Source: Ectopseudomonas mendocina (lineage in GTDB: Bacteria; Pseudomonadota; Gammaproteobacteria; Pseudomonadales; Pseudomonadaceae). From it: DNA of 37,779 nt. The notes beneath the pieces are model-generated. The model did not search any database, was not told where the DNA came from, and saw only the letters and a program-made list of their open reading frames with translations. The DNA lies in contig NZ_VRYE01000114.1 in the NCBI RefSeq assembly GCF_008041835.1, positions 1-37,779 of the forward strand, written 5' to 3'. A program made the position numbers and the translations under genes. The stretch's first letter is position 1, and each line of letters opens with the position of its first letter. Below are positions 7,706-15,356 of this stretch, one piece after another.

Positions 7706-7999
7706 TCACCGCCGCCCTTCAATGATAAAGGCGCGGTAACGGGAACCGGCAAAGCGTTGAGCAGCGATGGTTTGGTAGGCGGGACTGTCATACCAGTCGC
7801 GAGCGGCCTGCATCGTCGGGAAACGCAAGATTACGGCCCCTTCGATGGGCGGCCCCTCCAAATGCTGGATCGCGCCATAAGCGGCGAGAAAGGTAACGTC
7901 GTGACCATCGAACGATGGTCCGACGCCTGCAGAATAGGTTGCGAGTGCATGTGGGTCGCTGGTTTCTTCCCGCGTAAAGACGACGAACGCTTCCATCAT
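7706..7999 (-). CDS. DUF1330 family protein
   Basis: A 97-residue protein of the dimeric ferredoxin-like (DUF1330) family. The pattern GPPIEGAVILRFPTMQAARDW, interrupted here for quoting only at its end, and WYDSPAYQTIAAQR are characteristic. Members are small cytoplasmic proteins, mostly of unknown function, often next to oxidoreductases. The start is the ATG at 7999 behind GAGAGG; a TTG at 8011 is less likely. It follows the GlcG-like gene in the same direction with a short gap and is probably cotranscribed. Confidence 0.86.
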   Translation of the reverse strand: MMEAFVVFTREETSDPHALATYSAGVGPSFDGHDVTFLAAYGAIQHLEGPPIEGAVILRFPTMQAARDWYDSPAYQTIAAQRFAGSRYRAFIIEGRR

Positions 8000-8057
8000 T
8001 AGGCCTCTCAAAGGTTGGATCTGTTGGCCATTACCACCGGTGATGGCCTCACAGTCG

Positions 8058-8489
8058 TCAGGCTGGCAACTGGAACCCGATTTTCATGAGTGCCTCGACG
8101 CACGCATCCTGATCCTGCTGATAGTTGCCTCCGGAGATGCCTATGCCGCCGATCAACTTCCCATCCTCCAGAATCGGATAACCGCCGCCGACAGCGACCA
8201 TCCGAGGGCGATAGGCTAGCGGCGCCACTTTTGGATCGTTGGTCACATAGTCGTTCCAGACATGGGTCGGGAACCCAAACGAGGCGGAACTCCAGGCCTT
8301 GTCGATGGCAACATCGACGGTAAGGAACGGCGCATCGTCGGTGCGCTCGAACGCGCGCAGGTTACCGGTGGCGTCGACGACGGCGACGGCAGCCGGGATG
8401 CCGATGGCACGGGCCGCAGCGAGCGCCGCGTCGATGAGGGCGACTGCGGTTTCGCGGTTGATCGAGGCGGTGGCAATAGATTTGGTCAT
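8058..8489 (-). CDS. GlcG/HbpS-like (DUF336) heme-binding family protein
   Basis: A 143-residue protein spanning one GlcG/HbpS domain. Visible signatures are VAVVDATGNLRAFERTDDAP, the DKAWSSASF stretch and GGGYPILEDGKLIGGIGISG. HbpS of Streptomyces binds haem and acts in an oxidative-stress sensing system; GlcG proteins are otherwise poorly characterised. There is no signal peptide. The ATG at 8489 is preferred over an upstream extension to 8540. It lies between ADH and DUF1330 in the same direction. Confidence 0.87.
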   Translation of the reverse strand: MTKSIATASINRETAVALIDAALAAARAIGIPAAVAVVDATGNLRAFERTDDAPFLTVDVAIDKAWSSASFGFPTHVWNDYVTNDPKVAPLAYRPRMVAVGGGYPILEDGKLIGGIGISGGNYQQDQDACVEALMKIGFQLPA

Positions 8490-8561
8490 GGGATTCTCAT
8501 CGCTGGGGCATAACCCGTTCGGCTTTTTGAGGTTGGACAAGATGTTTGGCGATCGCGGTCG

Positions 8562-9575
8562 TTAGAAGCCTTCGAGGACGATCTTGCCTTTAGCCGCGCC
8601 ACTTTCGATCAGTGCATGCACCGTCTTCAGATTGGCGGCATTGATCGGCGACAGTCGCCGGGTCAGCGTCGTGCGGATTTTGCCGTCGTCAACCAGCGCT
8701 GCCATCGCATCCAGAATCTCGCCCTGCTCATTCATGTCGGGCGTGCCGTAGATCGACCGCGTGAACATCAGCTCGTGGTGGATCGACACCGCCTTGCGCT
8801 TGAAAACCATGATATCGAATGCCTTGGGATCGTCGATCAGTCCGAACCGTCCTTGTGGGGCGATCAGTTCGGCGATGTCGGCGACATGTTGCTCGGTATG
8901 TGTGGTCGAAAAGACGAAAGCGGGAGCACCGATGCCGAGTTCGGCGATCTGTGGCGCGAGCGGACGAGAATGGTCGATGACGTGGTGAGCTCCAAGCCCT
9001 CTTACCCACTCTTGGGTTTCCGGTCGAGAGGCTGTGGCGATGACGGTGAGGTCCGTGCGCTGTCGCGCGATCTGGACGGCGATCGACCCAACCCCGCCCG
9101 CGCCACCGATGATGAGGATCGCCTCCGCCGCACCGGGTACGGGCTTCGCCACGTCCAGGCGGTCGAACATCGCCTCCCAGGCCGTCAACGTCGTCAGCGG
9201 CAGCGCCGCCGCTTCCGCCCAGGAGAGCGACGCAGGTTTGTGACCGACAATCCGGGCGTCGACGAGATGGAACTCCGCATTGGTACCGGGCCGTGTGATC
9301 GATCCGGCATAATAGACCTCGTCGCCTAACTCGAACTGCGTGACGTCGGGGCCGACCTCGCGCACAATCCCGGCGGCATCCCATCCCAGCACCTTCCAAT
9401 CGCCATCTGCCGGCGGCGTGCTGTTGCGGACCTTGTAGTCGACCGGGTTGACCGAGACGGCCTTCACCTCAACCAGGATATCGTATCCTGCAGCGACAGG
9501 CCGAGGCAGATTGATGTCGACCAGCGCGGCATCCGCGGCGATGGGTCCCGGAACCTTGTAACCAATGGCTTTCAT
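8562..9575 (-). CDS. Zinc-free quinone oxidoreductase-type alcohol dehydrogenase
   Basis: A 337-residue medium-chain dehydrogenase/reductase. The N-terminal GroES-like domain carries VKAVSVNPVDYKVR; the Rossmann domain carries IIGGAGGVGSIAVQIARQ (about residues 154-171). Zinc-ligand cysteines are absent, as in quinone oxidoreductases and the adh_fam_1 branch. It would reduce quinones or reactive enones/aldehydes with NADPH, in line with an electrophile-stress role. The length is normal and the frame intact. It is followed by the GlcG-like gene 72 bases downstream. Confidence 0.9.
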   Translation of the reverse strand: MKAIGYKVPGPIAADAALVDINLPRPVAAGYDILVEVKAVSVNPVDYKVRNSTPPADGDWKVLGWDAAGIVREVGPDVTQFELGDEVYYAGSITRPGTNAEFHLVDARIVGHKPASLSWAEAAALPLTTLTAWEAMFDRLDVAKPVPGAAEAILIIGGAGGVGSIAVQIARQRTDLTVIATASRPETQEWVRGLGAHHVIDHSRPLAPQIAELGIGAPAFVFSTTHTEQHVADIAELIAPQGRFGLIDDPKAFDIMVFKRKAVSIHHELMFTRSIYGTPDMNEQGEILDAMAALVDDGKIRTTLTRRLSPINAANLKTVHALIESGAAKGKIVLEGF

Positions 9576-9620
9576 AAATGTCTCCAGCTTGCTTGATCGG
9601 ATGACGCGAATGCTCGTTAG

Positions 9621-9929
9621 TCAACTTCTTCTACATTGAGGTCCCGACTCTTGAACTGGGTCGCGGTAGCAGATTTCATCGAACACGTCGATCAACAGGC
9701 CCTTATGCTCGGTCGCCGGATCGGTGATCGCGTAGAGGGTGGAGGCGTTATCGCCATCATCACCGCTTCCGAGGCGAAACGCCGCGTCGACGCAGATGCC
9801 GCACGGACCGATGGTTGATCCTGGCTCGAGATCGACGAGATTGCTGTCCTTGACGCGCTATTCGCGGTCTTAGCCCTTGGCGATGAAGGACTGAACTGCT
9901 TGTAGAGCGTCGGTCAGCTGCTATGTCAT
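9621..9929 (-). pseudogene. Decayed small gene with three in-frame stops
   Basis: Read from an ATG at 9929 the frame meets TAG at codon 3, then TAA and TAG about 20 codons on, yet stays protein-like through to a stop at 9621. The downstream part contains GPCGICVDAAFRLG, the TLYAITDPATEHKG stretch and LLIDVFDEICYRDP, which resembles small hypothetical proteins with a YAI...KGLLID pattern. All three stops lie in the first 30 codons. It sits upstream of ADH and downstream of corA. Confidence 0.6.
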
Positions 9930-10022
9930 GGACGCACCTTCATCTTGAGTTGGATTGGACAAGCTTCCGTATAAGGCCCGCTGTAACCGTCAGATGACGG
10001 CGAAGAAAACGATGGGCAGTAT

Positions 10023-10991
10023 TCACAGCCACTTAGCCTTCTTGAAGCGCACAAATAGGAAAACGCACGATATCGCTATCACTCCGAGCACGACAAAGTA
10101 TCCGTAGGCCGTGTCCAGCTCCGGCATGTGCTTAAAGTTCATGCCGTATATTCCAGCGATCGCCGTCGGGACTGCCAGTATTGCCGCCCAAGCCGCCAGC
10201 TGGCGGGTGATCACCCCCGTCCTTTGCGCTTCAAGAAGGCTGCTGGCCTCAAAGACCGTGGACAGGACAAGCAGGAGGCCGTCGACCATGGACTGCACGC
10301 GGTGGACATGGTCCGCGACGTCGTGGAAATATGGTGTCATTTCGGCGCTGATGCAGGGAAAGTGGCCGCGAACGAGCTTTCGCACCAGCTCGGCCATAGC
10401 CCCGAGCGTGCGCTGGAACCGCGTGAGTTCGGACCTTAGTTCGAAGATTCGCGCCACCTCTTCTGGCCCGAGGAAATCGTGCAGCGACCGTCGCTCCATC
10501 GCCAGGACGTCGTCCTCGATCATTTCGAAGATGGGCAGATACTGGTCGACCACGCGATGCAAGATCGCGTGCAGCACATAGTCGACACCCTTGCCGAACT
10601 GCGTCGGCGATGCCTCGAGTTGCTCCCGAAGTTTGCCCAGCGCTCCGGCATTGCCGTGCCGCACGGTGATAAGGTGATTGTGACCGGTGAAGATCGCCAT
10701 CTTGCCGTAGCTGATCCGGTCGCCGACCAGCTCGGCGGTCTGCGCGACGACGTACAACTCATCGTTGTAGACCTCGAGCTTGGGCGGGCACAGCGGGTGC
10801 ATCGCGTTGTCGATCGCCAACGGATGAAGATTATATGTCCTTTGGATCGCGAGTAGTTCCTCGGGGGTGGGTTCGCTAAGCGCGATCCAGCAGAAGCCCG
10901 AGCGACTCTCGCCCAACTTGACGTGCTCATCGAGCGCGATTTCGCGAACTCGCTTGCCTTCGTTGTAATAATAGGCGGCGATGATGCTCAT
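10023..10991 (-). CDS. corA: CorA-family divalent cation transporter
   Basis: A 322-residue CorA channel protein. A long cytoplasmic, helix-rich N-terminal part is followed by two C-terminal membrane helices. The signature YGMNF at the end of the first helix marks the Mg2+/Co2+ selectivity loop. The ATG at 10991 overlaps the stop of the upstream GST gene (ATGA), so the two are likely translationally coupled. Why a CorA belongs to a stress cluster is unclear; metal homeostasis under oxidant stress is a guess. The cluster-type codon use and high GC match the neighbours. Confidence 0.93.
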   Translation of the reverse strand: MSIIAAYYYNEGKRVREIALDEHVKLGESRSGFCWIALSEPTPEELLAIQRTYNLHPLAIDNAMHPLCPPKLEVYNDELYVVAQTAELVGDRISYGKMAIFTGHNHLITVRHGNAGALGKLREQLEASPTQFGKGVDYVLHAILHRVVDQYLPIFEMIEDDVLAMERRSLHDFLGPEEVARIFELRSELTRFQRTLGAMAELVRKLVRGHFPCISAEMTPYFHDVADHVHRVQSMVDGLLLVLSTVFEASSLLEAQRTGVITRQLAAWAAILAVPTAIAGIYGMNFKHMPELDTAYGYFVVLGVIAISCVFLFVRFKKAKWL

Positions 10992-11692
10992 GCTGGCCTC
11001 GCGGGAATGTGGAGGCCACGCTGGACGGCCGGTCGAGCCAGCCCGCGTCCAAGCCATGCGCGGACGTTCGAAAAGCTGCTGAGGCCAAGGATGTCACCCG
11101 CAGCGTAGAATTCCACCAGCGCATTCACCCAGCCGAGCGTCGCGATGTCCGCGATCGAATAGTCGTCGACGATCCAGTCGCGGCCTTCCAGCCGGCGATC
11201 CAGAATCCCCAGCAGACGCGTGGATTCGTCGATAAAGCGCTGTTGCGGCCGCTTGTCCTCATAGTCCTTGCCGCCAAATCGCAGGAAGAAGCCGAGCTGA
11301 CCGAACATCGGCCCGATGGCCGACATCTGAAAGAACACCCACGCTAGGGTCTCGTAACGCTGGCCTGGTTCGGTGGAGATGAACTGACCCGTCTTGTCGG
11401 CCAGATAGAGGAGGATCGCACCGGATTCCCATAAGGCGATGGGTCTACCGTCAGGGCCAGCCGGATCGATGATCGCCGGTATGCGTCCGTTCGGGTTCAG
11501 CGACACGAACGCCGGATCCTTCGACTCGTTGTTCGAGATGTCGATCAGGTGGGGCTCGTACGCCAGGCCAGTCTCCTCAAGCATGATCGAGACCTTGACG
11601 CCATTGGGCGTAGGGGCTGCGTAGAGTTGCAGGCGATCGGGATGAGATGCCGGCCAGCGCTGCGTGATCGGAAAGGACGAGAGGTCTGGCAT
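10988..11692 (-). CDS. Glutathione S-transferase, YghU/YfcG type
   Basis: A 234-residue GST of the Ure2p/YfcG/YghU branch. The thioredoxin-like half has NPNGRIPAII and LWESGAILLYLADKTG; the helical half has DWIVDDYSIADIATLGWV. Enzymes of this branch are disulfide-bond oxidoreductases using glutathione and show peroxidase activity. The ATG at 11692 is chosen since the 32 codons before it are not conserved-looking. Its stop overlaps the corA start by four bases. An 11-bp hairpin separates it from msrA. Confidence 0.9.
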   Translation of the reverse strand: MPDLSSFPITQRWPASHPDRLQLYAAPTPNGVKVSIMLEETGLAYEPHLIDISNNESKDPAFVSLNPNGRIPAIIDPAGPDGRPIALWESGAILLYLADKTGQFISTEPGQRYETLAWVFFQMSAIGPMFGQLGFFLRFGGKDYEDKRPQQRFIDESTRLLGILDRRLEGRDWIVDDYSIADIATLGWVNALVEFYAAGDILGLSSFSNVRAWLGRGLARPAVQRGLHIPARPA

Positions 11693-11760
11693 AAATCTGC
11701 GATCCTGGTGTTGCGATGGCGACTGACTGGAACGAGCCGTCACTCTGAAGTAGGGTTCGA

Positions 11761-11787
11761 TGACCGCGTCGCTGAACGACGCGGTCA
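11761..11787 (-). terminator. Perfect 11-bp hairpin between msrA and GST
   Basis: TGACCGCGTCG and CGACGCGGTCA form a perfect 11-bp stem with a 5-base loop. It lies 46 bases past the msrA stop and 69 bases before the GST start, on the minus strand. There is no T-run, so it may be an attenuator or RNA-stabilising stem rather than a full terminator. Confidence 0.45.
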
Positions 11788-11832
11788 CGAAGATTGCGGA
11801 CCGGATCGGCGCAGTGGCAACGGCAGTGAAGC

Positions 11833-12372
11833 CTATTCCGCCGCGGTCCCGGCCGCTGGCTGTACGTCGTCAACCTTTTGGCGCTTCGGAAGCACCCAGC
11901 CGGGACGGACGAAGTGGCAGGTGTAGCCGCCCGGGCGCTTCTCCAGATAATCCTGGTGATCGGGCTCGGCCTCCCAGAACTCGCCGACCGGCTGGACCTC
12001 GGTCACCACTTTGCCATCCCACAGCCCCGAGGCATCCACATCGGCGATCGTATCCTCGGCGACGCGCTTCTGCTCCTCGTCGACATAATAGATGCCCGAC
12101 CGGTAGGAGAGCCCACGATCATTGCCCTGGCGGTTCAGCGTCGTCGGATCGTGGATCTGGAAGAAGAATTCCAGGATGTTCCGGTAGCTCGTCACTGTCG
12201 GGTCGAAGACAATCTCGATCCCCTCGGCATGCGTGCCGTGATTACGATACGTGGCGTTCGGAATATCGCCGCCCGTGTAACCCACACGGGTCGAGATGAT
12301 GCCGGGCCGCTTGCGGATCAGATCCTGCATGCCCCAGAAACATCCTCCTGCGAGAACAGCGCGCTGATGCAT
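11833..12372 (-). CDS. msrA: Peptide methionine sulfoxide reductase A
   Basis: A 179-residue MsrA. The catalytic cysteine is C11 in the family signature GGCFWG. Further hallmarks are RVGYTGG and HAEGIEIVFDP. A second cysteine in GGYTCHF near the C-terminus could resolve the sulfenic intermediate. It reduces the S-epimer of methionine sulfoxide in proteins in the cytoplasm; no signal peptide is present. Its ATG begins one base after the msrB stop, so msrB and msrA form one operon. The length and frame are normal. Confidence 0.97.
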   Translation of the reverse strand: MHQRAVLAGGCFWGMQDLIRKRPGIISTRVGYTGGDIPNATYRNHGTHAEGIEIVFDPTVTSYRNILEFFFQIHDPTTLNRQGNDRGLSYRSGIYYVDEEQKRVAEDTIADVDASGLWDGKVVTEVQPVGEFWEAEPDHQDYLEKRPGGYTCHFVRPGWVLPKRQKVDDVQPAAGTAAE

Positions 12373-12373
12373 G

Positions 12374-12817
12374 TTAAGCCTCCTCTACTTGATCGAGATA
12401 TTCACCGTATCCCTCGGACTCCATCTCGTCGCGCGGGATGAAGCGAAGGGACGCTGAGTTGATGCAGTACCGCAGACCGCCGCGGTCGGAAGGACCATCG
12501 GGGAACACATGGCCGAGATGACTGTCTGCGTGTACTGACCTGACCTCCGTCCGGACCATGCCGTGTGCGCTGTCCCGCACCTCGTTCACGTTTGCCGAAA
12601 CGATCGGCTTGGTGAAGCTGGGCCAGCCAGTACCCGAATCGAACTTGTCCGTCGAAGCGAACAGTGGCTCTCCCGACACTATGTCGACGTAGATGCCAGG
12701 CTCCTTGTTGTCGTTGTACTCGCCCGTGAAGGGCCTTTCGGTGCCCGCCTCCTGGGTAATTCGGTGTTGCTCGGGAGTCAGGTGGTCGATTGCTGTCTGT
12801 GACTTTTCAAACTTCAT
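12374..12817 (-). CDS. msrB: Peptide methionine-R-sulfoxide reductase B, zinc-free, one cysteine
   Basis: A 147-residue MsrB for the R-epimer of methionine sulfoxide. The fold signatures KFDSGTGWPSF, HLGHVFPDGP and RYCINSASLRF are present, with catalytic Cys118. Both CxxC zinc pairs of classical MsrB are missing: the first is replaced by residues around VDIVSG, the second by SVHAD. Cys118 is the only cysteine in the protein, so no internal resolving thiol exists and an external thiol must regenerate it. The ATG at 12817 follows GGAGA. It is the promoter-proximal gene of the msrBA operon. Confidence 0.96.
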   Translation of the reverse strand: MKFEKSQTAIDHLTPEQHRITQEAGTERPFTGEYNDNKEPGIYVDIVSGEPLFASTDKFDSGTGWPSFTKPIVSANVNEVRDSAHGMVRTEVRSVHADSHLGHVFPDGPSDRGGLRYCINSASLRFIPRDEMESEGYGEYLDQVEEA

Positions 12818-13140
12818 TACAGTCTCCAATACTTATCTAGAGGGCCAGGCACGCTACCGCTAATTTTTTATGTCTCCTGATTTGCTCCTACAATGGTAGT
12901 GGGATGGCAAACGAGGTTTTACTAAGTGTTGGAAAATTAGAGATTTAAATTTCGCGTCTATTAATTCTAGCGCAACTGAGTGGTTAAGCAAGTACGTAAT
13001 CAGTAAATATTAAAAAAATAACACAAAAGCACGATTATATAATACAGTGTCAGTGTTTTATGATAATCAACAACGCCTGTTTAGATGCTGGTAGATGCGA
13101 ATTTTTTGGCGTACAGTCAAAATTTTCTGATGGTTGCTTA
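12818..13140. other. AT-rich border of the stress block
   Basis: Composition changes sharply here: bases about 12860-13060 are strongly AT-rich, unlike the GC-rich genes on both sides. It holds the msrB promoter and, at about 13036, a TATAAT-like box. At about 13141 sequence homologous to a helicase begins abruptly. This is most simply a recombination border. Confidence 0.5.
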
Positions 13141-14037
13141 GTGGCCCGCTACTCGTCCCCCGAGGGACACCTGATCTGCGACTACCGCTATGGCCTGAGG
13201 GAGGCCATTGCCGACGGGGTGTGCCGCGCGCCCCGCATCGTCCTTCTCGATAACCAGAAGGTGAAGCTAACTGAAGAACTGGAGACCGAGAGCACCGTCA
13301 GGCTGTTCCCCAGCATCGCCAAGCTGCTTGGTGAATCCCCCGTCCCCTTCGAAGAGCTGTTGCGCCATGACGAGGTGATCGACCAACTGCTCGGCCTGGG
13401 ATGCGCCAAGCTGGATGAGCTTCGCCAGATCAAGCCGGATGCAGCCGGCCTGGTGGTCGCCACCGATATTGAGCACGCCCAGCAGATTGTCCAGGCTCTG
13501 GAAGCCAGCGGGGAAGGTTGCCGCGTAGTGACCAACCGGACTCCGAATGCCCAACAGGTGATCAATGCGTTCAGGCACAGTGATTGCCGCTGGATCGTCG
13601 CTGTTGGGATGATCAGCGAGGGTACGGATATCCCCCGCCTGCAGGTGTGCTGCTACCTCAGCCGCATCCGTACTGAGCTGCACTACCGGCAAGTCCTGGG
13701 GCGCGTGCTGCGGCGGATGGGCGAGTCCGATGATCAGGCTTGGCTGTTCATGCTGGCGGAGCCAACATTGCGGCGCTTTGCGGAGCGCATTGCGGATGAT
13801 CTGCCGGATGACCTGGCAGTGCTGAGCCGGGTGAAGATGCCCGCTGCCTCTTCTGGTTCGATGGCTGGTGGGATGGGGGCTACCTGCGATATCGATGGCT
13901 GCGGTGGAGGCGAGGCCGGGCAAAGTCTTGGTGCAGGTTTGGCGGGTGCCTACTCGCTGGGGGATTTTGCTGCTGAGCCGAGCTATCAGGTCAGTTTTTC
14001 TCAGCACTATCGGCAGTTGTTGTTGGCTTGCCTCTGA
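13060..14037 (+). pseudogene. Truncated superfamily 2 helicase, C-terminal part
   Basis: The open frame is 325 codons, but only the part from about 13141 looks like a helicase. The helicase C-terminal domain is recognisable by GLVVATDIEHAQQI, the VGMISEGTDIPRLQVCC segment (motif V) and YRQVLGRVLRRMG (motif VI with its arginine finger region). The first 27 codons come from AT-rich DNA and are unrelated. The Walker A and DEAD/H half is absent, so ATP hydrolysis is impossible. Similar DEAD/DEAH helicases occur in Pseudomonas ICEs. It is best viewed as the right-hand remnant of a disrupted island gene. Confidence 0.75.
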
Positions 14038-14310
14038 TGGTCGGTAAGCAGTTAGCCCCAACTAGGGTGAGGCTGCCCGAAGTCTGACCGAGCCAACACA
14101 GGCCAGTCACCAGCCTTTCACCAATTCCGCGCCGAGCGGCCCAATGCGCTCTCGGGGCGTTCAGCTATTCGCGAAAGGCATCTCTTGGCCGATAGCTGGT
14201 CCGCTTTGTGCCACAAGCGGACGTTAAGTCGGTGAGTTATCTGTCTTGGCAAATCGGTTTGGGCCTAAGCCCTCGCTACACAGGAAATGGCGGCAACAAC
14301 CTGGCCAGCA

Positions 14311-14334
14311 ATAAAAAGCCGCCTTGCGGCGGCT
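14311..14334 (-). terminator. Rho-independent terminator for the nitrilase operon
   Basis: AGCCGCC and GGCGGCT form a 7-bp GC-rich stem with a TTGC loop. On the minus strand it is followed by TTTTTAT. It lies about 67 bases past the nitrilase stop, in the correct orientation. Confidence 0.85.
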
Positions 14335-14400
14335 CTATCCCTAAAGCAGTCATGCCCAAACTGGACGGTCAAAGGGAGGATTTCACTAAACAGGCTCTAC

Positions 14401-15330
14401 TTATCGCTCCAGGGTTACCGGGGCCTGCGGGGCAATGTTCACCTTGAGTTCAAAGATGTCCGGCCGGGCATAATGGCCGACGACATCAAAGTCCAAGTTG
14501 GCTTGGCTAAGCAGATCCATATTGAGGTCTGCATAGATTTCTGTCTCGCAGTCGAACACCGGCCCTGCCAGTACTTCTCCGAGCGGACTTACAACCATGC
14601 TGCCCCCTCGCATCACGTAATCGTCCTCGTTGAACTCCAGGCCGAATGCATCGCGGTGCTGTTGTGGGTATTCACCAAGACGGATTGCCTGGCAGGCTGA
14701 CAACACATAAACACGCCCTTCAAGAGCAATGTGCACCATGGAGCTGGCCCAGGACGGACGGTCATCTGCTGTCGGGGCGCAGTAGATCTGAACACCCTGG
14801 GCATACATGGCCTGGCGTAGTGCTGGCATGTAGTTCTCCCAGCAAATCACGCTCCCCAGGACGCCAAAATCAGTTTCTACAGGCTCGATTGTCGAGCCAT
14901 CACCGAAGCCCCAAATTAGTCGTTCCTGGCCGGTGGGCATCAGCTTGCGGTGGTAACCGGCAATACCCCGGCCTGGGGCGATGGTGACCGCGGTGCAGTA
15001 AAGGGTGCGACCGAAGCGCTCGATTACACCAATCACAGTGGTAACCCCTGTGTGCTCGACACTTTCAGCAAGCAATGCCAGTTCCGGCCCATCCAGCGTC
15101 ACAGCCCCATCGACATAGCGTTGGTACAGCTCACGCCCGCTGATGCTGCGATTACCCACTACGCTACCGAAAGCTATCCCCTTGGGATATCCGCCAATGA
15201 ACGCTTCAGGGAATACGGCCAGCCTTGCACCTTGATCTGCTACGCGCCGCAGAATTGTGGAAGCCTTTTCAACGCTGGCTGCAGGATCATAAGGAACAGA
15301 GGCGGCCTGGATGACTGCAATTTTGGTCAT
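14401..15330 (-). CDS. Nitrilase
   Basis: A 309-residue carbon-nitrogen hydrolase. The catalytic triad is visible: E42 in VFPEAF, K129 in YHRKLMPT and C163 in VICWENY. The CWENYMPALR context is that of true nitrilases, which turn nitriles into carboxylic acids and ammonia. The ATG at 15330 follows AGGAG; the extra 30 codons upstream belong to the intergenic region. The MFS transporter gene ends 26 bases upstream, so the two form an operon. The natural substrate cannot be read from sequence; an aromatic or arylaliphatic nitrile is plausible. Confidence 0.94.
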   Translation of the reverse strand: MTKIAVIQAASVPYDPAASVEKASTILRRVADQGARLAVFPEAFIGGYPKGIAFGSVVGNRSISGRELYQRYVDGAVTLDGPELALLAESVEHTGVTTVIGVIERFGRTLYCTAVTIAPGRGIAGYHRKLMPTGQERLIWGFGDGSTIEPVETDFGVLGSVICWENYMPALRQAMYAQGVQIYCAPTADDRPSWASSMVHIALEGRVYVLSACQAIRLGEYPQQHRDAFGLEFNEDDYVMRGGSMVVSPLGEVLAGPVFDCETEIYADLNMDLLSQANLDFDVVGHYARPDIFELKVNIAPQAPVTLER

Positions 15331-15356
15331 GAAAAACTCCTGAGGGCAGTAAGAAC

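Noticed and set aside
8616..9329. 237-codon plus-strand frame over the ADH gene
   Set aside because: Shadow of the dehydrogenase; no domain, no ribosome-binding site.
10111..10581. 156-codon plus-strand frame over corA
   Set aside because: Ser/Arg-rich antisense shadow of CorA.
13267..14061. 264-codon minus-strand frame over the helicase fragment
   Set aside because: Antisense shadow; the plus-strand frame has clear helicase motifs V and VI.
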